A DNA stretch of 20,457 nt from Verrucomicrobia bacterium TMED44 (GTDB lineage: Bacteria; Verrucomicrobiota; Verrucomicrobiia; Opitutales; Seribacteraceae): assembly GCA_002168015.1 (NCBI GenBank), contig NHCX01000088.1, positions 1 through 20,457 on the forward strand. Direction: 5' to 3'. The notes beneath the pieces are model-generated. The model worked only from the letters and a program-made list of their open reading frames with translations, was not told where the DNA came from and made no database searches. The position numbers were made by a program, and so were the translations under genes. Positions 16,427-20,457 of the stretch are shown piece after piece (position 1 is the first letter of the stretch; each line of letters opens with the position of its first letter).

Positions 16427-18416
16427 GAGATACTCCTTTACTGTCTTGCGAAGAGGGAAGAGGACGGGACCATAACATTTCAATAGTCAACAAGGTGGCC
16501 ACTAAGATTGCAAACCACATCCACAAGGAATTTCTATCTTTATCGGCCAAAGCTCCAACCTCGGCTTTTTCTTCTGCAGGCAAGTTGACCCTCAAACCCA
16601 GACGATTATTGAGTTCCTGATCGCTTAAAGTATCCGTTATCGATTCTGCCGAAGGAAAGACCACCTCTAACCATCTGCCTGCATGCCGAAAAACTCCTGG
16701 GCGCTGGGCGAGAAAAGGTTGCTCCTTTTTTCCATACTGCTCACCAGGTTCCAATAGAGGTAGAGTTTGATCTTTCCTTTTTTCCTTACGAACTAGTTCC
16801 ATCAGCAAAGGCAAAAAAGATGTGCGCAGAGGTAAATCTGACCAATATGTGTTCATGCGGAAGGGGAAGAACACAATTCTCCCTCCCGATGAAAGACTTT
16901 TTGACAAAACAAGAGCTCTCCCTTCGCGGTCACGCAAAGCAATCTCAACCGAATCTTCAATCTGCTGAAGAATACCAAATTTCCGGAAGGAGGTCAGGTA
17001 AAGATCCCGAACCGATTTACCGGCAAAGGTCGAGGCCAGTTTTGAATCTTCTTCAAGAGCACCAATTCGGAAAGGATTACGGGCTGCGGCCGCTCCACCC
17101 GCCACTCGAATAAAGGAGAACTTAAACCACTCAGCATTCCGAATAATTGTAGCCGTCTCACTGAAAATTTCACCGGGGGTAATCACAACCACTCCACCAT
17201 TTTCGAGATATTTATTCAAAGAGTCGGCCAATCCTTGATTCTCAAACCATTCTCCAAGGCCAAGAATCAGGAGAAGTTCAAGTTTTGAGTCCTCGTATAC
17301 CATCCGTAGACCATCTGCATTTTCCTGACTTTCTTGCCAACGGTTCCAACCGTTATCTCCGGCACTTTCGACGGCAGTCTTTAGAAAATTCATTTCACTT
17401 CGAGTCGATTCGTCCAGCCCATCCTCATGCCAAAATCCAAAATGCTTAGGGGGCGGGGCTTTGAGCCAAACGCTTCTTAGATTATCCAAAAGAAGAGAAT
17501 CTTCGTTGACTAATCGCAATTGAGCCTGAGAAACATCAGATGTGGGAACGATAAACTGGACTTGTCGTGAACTCAAGGCGGGAACCTCGATTACCTGTGT
17601 CTCCTGAACCTCACCACCCACCACGAGCTCCAAATCCCCCGAACTCTTTTGAACAGACCAGTTGCGAATAACGGACCATATTCTTACTTTACTAGGACCC
17701 GAAGGGACAACTTTTACATCCATTATACTTTGATTGTTAGAACGAAATTGAGGATCAACTCCAGCACCCACTCGAATCATTTCAACATCAATCCCTTTTT
17801 CTGAAAGATCAAAATTTACACTCTGCCAATCCCCTTTTTGAAAATCGCTTATTATGACCACTTTTTTAGCAGCAGTATTTACTTCGAATAACCTGCCCAC
17901 GCGATCAATCAGTACTTGGGCATCCCCTCGTTTCCATCCATGGTCCAGTTTCGAGATCGTATCGACAAGTTGATCAGTGGGTGTACCTATCGGCCATTCT
18001 TCGATAGAGTTTCTGCCAAAAGTGAGCAACCCCATTTCCGAATTTTCCTGCTCAATAATTTGAGACGCAGCATTTTTTGCCTCTGCCAAGCTATTCCAAC
18101 CCCCCATACTTGGACTTAAATCAATCGCGATTAAGGTTTCAGATTTGCGGGATGATTGCTCTGGGTTAACAGGAACTGACCAGTATGGGTCAGCAAGAAG
18201 GAACATGATTGCCAAGAACAAAAGAATTCTCAAGCAAAGCAGGGCCCGATCCGTGGGAGTCTTTCTTCCAGTCCTTGGAATTTGAGAAGGCGTAATGAAT
18301 CTGAGGGATGGAAATTTATGCCGGTCAGTAATTCTTCGATACGCCATGTGTGCAAGAATAGGCAGCCCTACTGCCAGTCCTGTCCAGAAGGCTGCGGGTT
18401 GACCAAACTCAATCAT
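16419..18416 (-). CDS. BatA-like aerotolerance regulator with VWA domain
   Basis: A 665-aa inner-membrane protein. The N-terminus (FGQPAAFWTGLAVGLPILAH, then KFPSLRFI) is the BatA/aerotolerance regulator N-terminal domain. A second transmembrane helix lies at about 59-76. A VWA domain follows, with AIDLSPSM (97-104) and IISDFQ (188-193). The usual third metal-site Thr is not obvious; the matching region reads GWKRGDAQVLID (160-171). A GATase-like fold with NKYLENGGVVVITPGEIF occupies roughly 380-560, and a C-terminal helix about 627-648. Related Bat proteins act with MoxR ATPases in envelope stress. It starts 12 nt after the DUF58 stop. Confidence 0.9.
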   Translation of the reverse strand: MIEFGQPAAFWTGLAVGLPILAHMAYRRITDRHKFPSLRFITPSQIPRTGRKTPTDRALLCLRILLFLAIMFLLADPYWSVPVNPEQSSRKSETLIAIDLSPSMGGWNSLAEAKNAASQIIEQENSEMGLLTFGRNSIEEWPIGTPTDQLVDTISKLDHGWKRGDAQVLIDRVGRLFEVNTAAKKVVIISDFQKGDWQSVNFDLSEKGIDVEMIRVGAGVDPQFRSNNQSIMDVKVVPSGPSKVRIWSVIRNWSVQKSSGDLELVVGGEVQETQVIEVPALSSRQVQFIVPTSDVSQAQLRLVNEDSLLLDNLRSVWLKAPPPKHFGFWHEDGLDESTRSEMNFLKTAVESAGDNGWNRWQESQENADGLRMVYEDSKLELLLILGLGEWFENQGLADSLNKYLENGGVVVITPGEIFSETATIIRNAEWFKFSFIRVAGGAAAARNPFRIGALEEDSKLASTFAGKSVRDLYLTSFRKFGILQQIEDSVEIALRDREGRALVLSKSLSSGGRIVFFPFRMNTYWSDLPLRTSFLPLLMELVRKEKRKDQTLPLLEPGEQYGKKEQPFLAQRPGVFRHAGRWLEVVFPSAESITDTLSDQELNNRLGLRVNLPAEEKAEVGALADKDRNSLWMWFAILVATLLTIEMLWSRPLPSSQDSKGVSHA

Positions 18417-18428
18417 AATAGCTCGTTT

Positions 18429-19337
18429 TCACCCTACATTGCGGATCCGCAGACCAAGAAACTTCCTTAATGCATGACCGAGATCTTGGTCGGTGAACAG
18501 ACTTTCAAACTCGGCTGATACCCTAGCTAAATTACGGGCTAAATCAGCTTTAAATTGATTCATACTGTTGGAATATTTCGATTGAATGACACCCGGGGAG
18601 GTCGAGACTTCCTGATTTCCCTCCATTTCCACAAATCGCAAGGCATCTCCGGATGGAAGTTCTTCTTCCTCACGATCCAAAACCTGTAAACAAAGTGCCT
18701 CATACCGGGATGAAAGAGCAAACCGGAGCCTTTCTGGAAGAAGATCCTCTGCCTCTAAAAAATCGGAAAGAAAAACCACCATAGACCGTCCAGGCATATT
18801 TCCTACCATCTGGTCCCAGGCAGACTCATGCTTATTTATACCTTTGGCAGTTAGTCGGGATAGACCGTTAACAATTCTTCCAAAATGGGCCTGACCACTT
18901 CCCGGCCGGATCCATTGCTGCACATCATCGGAGTATGCAAAGAGACCAATCCTATCTCCTTGCCGGAAGGCAATGTAGGCAAAACATGCAGCCAGCATCG
19001 AGGCGTATTTTAATTTTGTACAGGAAGCTCCATCTCCCTCATACCCCATTGATGCACTGGTATCCAAGACAAGGAATAAATTAAAATTCGTATCCTCCTG
19101 AAAGGTCTTGGCCACGAGTTCTTCTCTTTTCGCATAGACTTTCCAATCCACGACTTTCATATCTTCACCCGGATCATAGGGGCGATACTGGAAAAACTCA
19201 TTGCCTCTTCCCTGCCTAAGGCTTCGATGAATCCCAGGCATTCCGCCATCGACGACTACTTTGGCCAAGAGGCCAAAGTCTTGTATCCGGCTTAGATGAG
19301 CCGGGTGTAATAAATCAGTATCTGCAGTTGCAACCAC
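18429..19337 (-). CDS. DUF58 domain protein
   Basis: A 302-aa soluble protein of the DUF58 family, the usual partner of MoxR ATPases. The core motif is GRGNEFFQYRPYDPGEDMK (43-61) with VVDWKVYAKREEL following. A VWA-like fold comes next, with VLDTSASMG (90-98) and VVFLSDFLE. There is no transmembrane segment. The start is GTG 19337, 10 nt after the MoxR stop; no ATG precedes the conserved block in frame except the late Met33, and the N-terminal LLHPAHLSRIQ region matches the family, so GTG is well supported. In Bat systems this protein bridges MoxR to the membrane VWA proteins; here that is inference. Confidence 0.92.
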   Translation of the reverse strand: MVATADTDLLHPAHLSRIQDFGLLAKVVVDGGMPGIHRSLRQGRGNEFFQYRPYDPGEDMKVVDWKVYAKREELVAKTFQEDTNFNLFLVLDTSASMGYEGDGASCTKLKYASMLAACFAYIAFRQGDRIGLFAYSDDVQQWIRPGSGQAHFGRIVNGLSRLTAKGINKHESAWDQMVGNMPGRSMVVFLSDFLEAEDLLPERLRFALSSRYEALCLQVLDREEEELPSGDALRFVEMEGNQEVSTSPGVIQSKYSNSMNQFKADLARNLARVSAEFESLFTDQDLGHALRKFLGLRIRNVG

Positions 19338-19347
19338 TTGAAAATGG

Positions 19348-20343
19348 TTAGGACTCTACAGTTTCCAATAGATGATCAATAATATCGTCAGAGCTTAAAC
19401 CCTCTGATTCGGCAAAGAAACTGGGGAGAATTCGATGACGAAGTCCACTTTTTGCCATCGCCTTGACATCTTCGCGGGAAGCATTTGGGCGACCATCCAG
19501 CATGGCTTTTGCCTTTGAAGCTAAAATCAGGGCTTGCGACGCTCTCGAGCCCGCACCCCACTTAACTCGCTTGGTTGTCCATTCGTCACAAAATTCAGAT
19601 TTTGGACGAGAAGCAGAGGCAAGCCTGACTGCGTAAGAAACCACTGTTTCTGAGGCAGGAATTTGACGGGTTAAGTCCTGAAGCTGCAAGATATCATCCC
19701 CAGCGAGAACCGCTTGGGCTTCATCCCCCGTAACCCCTGTTGTTTCACCTACCATTTTGATTTCATCATCAACGGAGAGATAATCAATGATAGGATTGAG
19801 AAGGAAACGATCCAGTTGGGCCTCAGGCAATGGATAAGTCCCTTCCAATTCGATCGGATTCTGAGTGGCCAACACAAAAAAGGGAACATCCAGGGGTCTT
19901 GTCTCTCCCGACACGGTCACTTGTCTCTCTTCCATTGCCTCCAAAAGCGAAGCTTGAGTCTTGGGGGGGGTCCGGTTGATTTCGTCCGCAAGCACAACAT
20001 TCGAAAAGATGGGGCCGGGCGCAAAACGAAAGGATTTCTTACCCGTTGCAGGATCTTCATCCACAACTTCAGACCCGACCACATCTGCAGGCATAAGATC
20101 TGGCGTAAATTGAATTCTCTTGAATCCCAAGCTAAGGCATTTGGCAAGAGTCTTGACGAGCAGAGTTTTGCCTAAACCGGGTATACCAGTCAGCAAGCAG
20201 TGTCCACGAGCAAGCAAAGTGATGAGAAGTTGTTCAATTACCTCGTCTTGGCCAATGATGCCTTTGCGAATTTCCTGCATCAGGCGATCGCGCGTTTCAT
20301 TGAGGCGACTAAGAGCGTCTTGGGCTTTTTTTTCCTTGGTCAT
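19348..20343 (-). CDS. MoxR-family AAA+ ATPase
   Basis: A 331-aa cytoplasmic AAA+ ATPase of the MoxR class, thought to remodel or activate VWA-protein clients. Walker A is GIPGLGKT (53-60), Walker B VVLADEIN (116-123), sensor 1 Asn162 in ATQNPIE, the arginine-finger region EAQLDRF (174-180), and a lid motif WGAGSRASQ in the C-terminal part. The phrases GQDEVIEQLL and TQASLLEAMEERQVT are typical of the family. It is the first gene of the nine-gene operon. No Shine-Dalgarno precedes ATG 20343. The upstream 114 nt contain CATAAT as a possible -10, but I see no -35 at proper spacing. Confidence 0.95.
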   Translation of the reverse strand: MTKEKKAQDALSRLNETRDRLMQEIRKGIIGQDEVIEQLLITLLARGHCLLTGIPGLGKTLLVKTLAKCLSLGFKRIQFTPDLMPADVVGSEVVDEDPATGKKSFRFAPGPIFSNVVLADEINRTPPKTQASLLEAMEERQVTVSGETRPLDVPFFVLATQNPIELEGTYPLPEAQLDRFLLNPIIDYLSVDDEIKMVGETTGVTGDEAQAVLAGDDILQLQDLTRQIPASETVVSYAVRLASASRPKSEFCDEWTTKRVKWGAGSRASQALILASKAKAMLDGRPNASREDVKAMAKSGLRHRILPSFFAESEGLSSDDIIDHLLETVES

Positions 20344-20457
20344 TGAGTTAGTAGTATGTTGTGTAGTCTTTTGGAGACAAATTATGTTTGCACCATGTTA
20401 GAGAGCTTAGGACAATGCAAAAGATAGCGGCGCCATCTATTAGTCTTGTCCAGTTAT
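20344..20457. other. Window-edge region upstream of the MoxR operon
   Basis: This stretch should hold the operon promoter, unless the operon begins further right. On the forward strand an ATG at 20415 opens a frame to the window end (MQKIAAPSISLVQL), which could be the start of a divergent gene; AGGA lies only 2 nt before it, so support is poor. On the reverse strand one frame is also open from the edge to a stop about 5-8 nt before the MoxR ATG. Neither can be decided from 114 nt. Confidence 0.3.

Noticed and set aside
16427..16483. Nineteen-residue N-terminal extension of the DUF4175-like protein
   Set aside because: It lies wholly within the BatA coding region and has no ribosome site, whereas ATG 16426 has AAAGGAG at ideal distance.
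19714..20175. 153-codon forward open frame opposite the MoxR gene
   Set aside because: It is the shadow of a highly conserved AAA+ ATPase; the translation has no recognisable domain and starts inside conserved MoxR sequence.
1..20457. Mobile elements, CRISPR arrays, tRNA or rRNA genes, tandem repeats
   Set aside because: Reading through both strands I saw no transposase or integrase motif, no regularly spaced repeats and no cloverleaf-like sequence; coding density leaves little room for them.

Overview
The window looks like a chromosomal segment of a moderately AT-rich (roughly 43-45% GC by eye) Gram-negative bacterium. The most likely source is the PVC superphylum, probably Verrucomicrobiota (Opitutae/Puniceicoccales-like). 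The evidence is a long MoxR-DUF58-BatA-DUF4175-VWA-HEAT-DUF4159 gene cluster of the kind found in Verrucomicrobiota and Planctomycetota, several exported proteins, and a TPR protein of a type I associate with the same group. The placement is inference. No tRNA, rRNA, CRISPR array, insertion sequence or prophage gene was seen.

Left part (1-2217): the 3' end of a forward gene with a good intrinsic terminator (137-166); a reverse-strand endonuclease/exonuclease/phosphatase (EEP) gene; a forward DUF3293 gene diverging from it; and a reverse-strand CTP-dependent polyprenol/diacylglycerol kinase-like membrane protein. The EEP gene appears frameshifted. Its signal peptide and first conserved strand (ending TYNV) lie in a different frame, just upstream of the main ORF, so the 258-aa ORF is probably not the whole gene.

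Middle (2265-7306): parE and parC, a type IIA topoisomerase pair closest in motif wording to the Bacteroidota-type topoisomerase IV, are transcribed leftward, with the kinase-like gene 47 nt behind. A divergent EI24/CysZ-like membrane protein gene runs rightward from about 110 nt upstream of parE.

Right part (7312-20343): nine reverse-strand genes with spacings between an 8-nt overlap and a 22-nt gap, almost certainly one operon. In transcription order they are: MoxR AAA+ ATPase, DUF58 protein, BatA-like VWA membrane protein, a 1040-aa DUF4175-like membrane/coiled-coil protein, a second VWA membrane protein, an exported HEAT-repeat protein, an exported DUF4159 protein, a single-pass MORN_2-like protein, and an exported TPR protein. 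By analogy with Bat/MoxR systems, the ATPase would act in the cytoplasm on membrane-anchored VWA proteins, with HEAT, DUF4159, MORN and TPR parts on the outer face of the inner membrane. The substrate is unknown. This operon is the nearest thing here to an under-described system; its core is known as a conserved neighbourhood, while the MORN and TPR tail genes are less commonly discussed.
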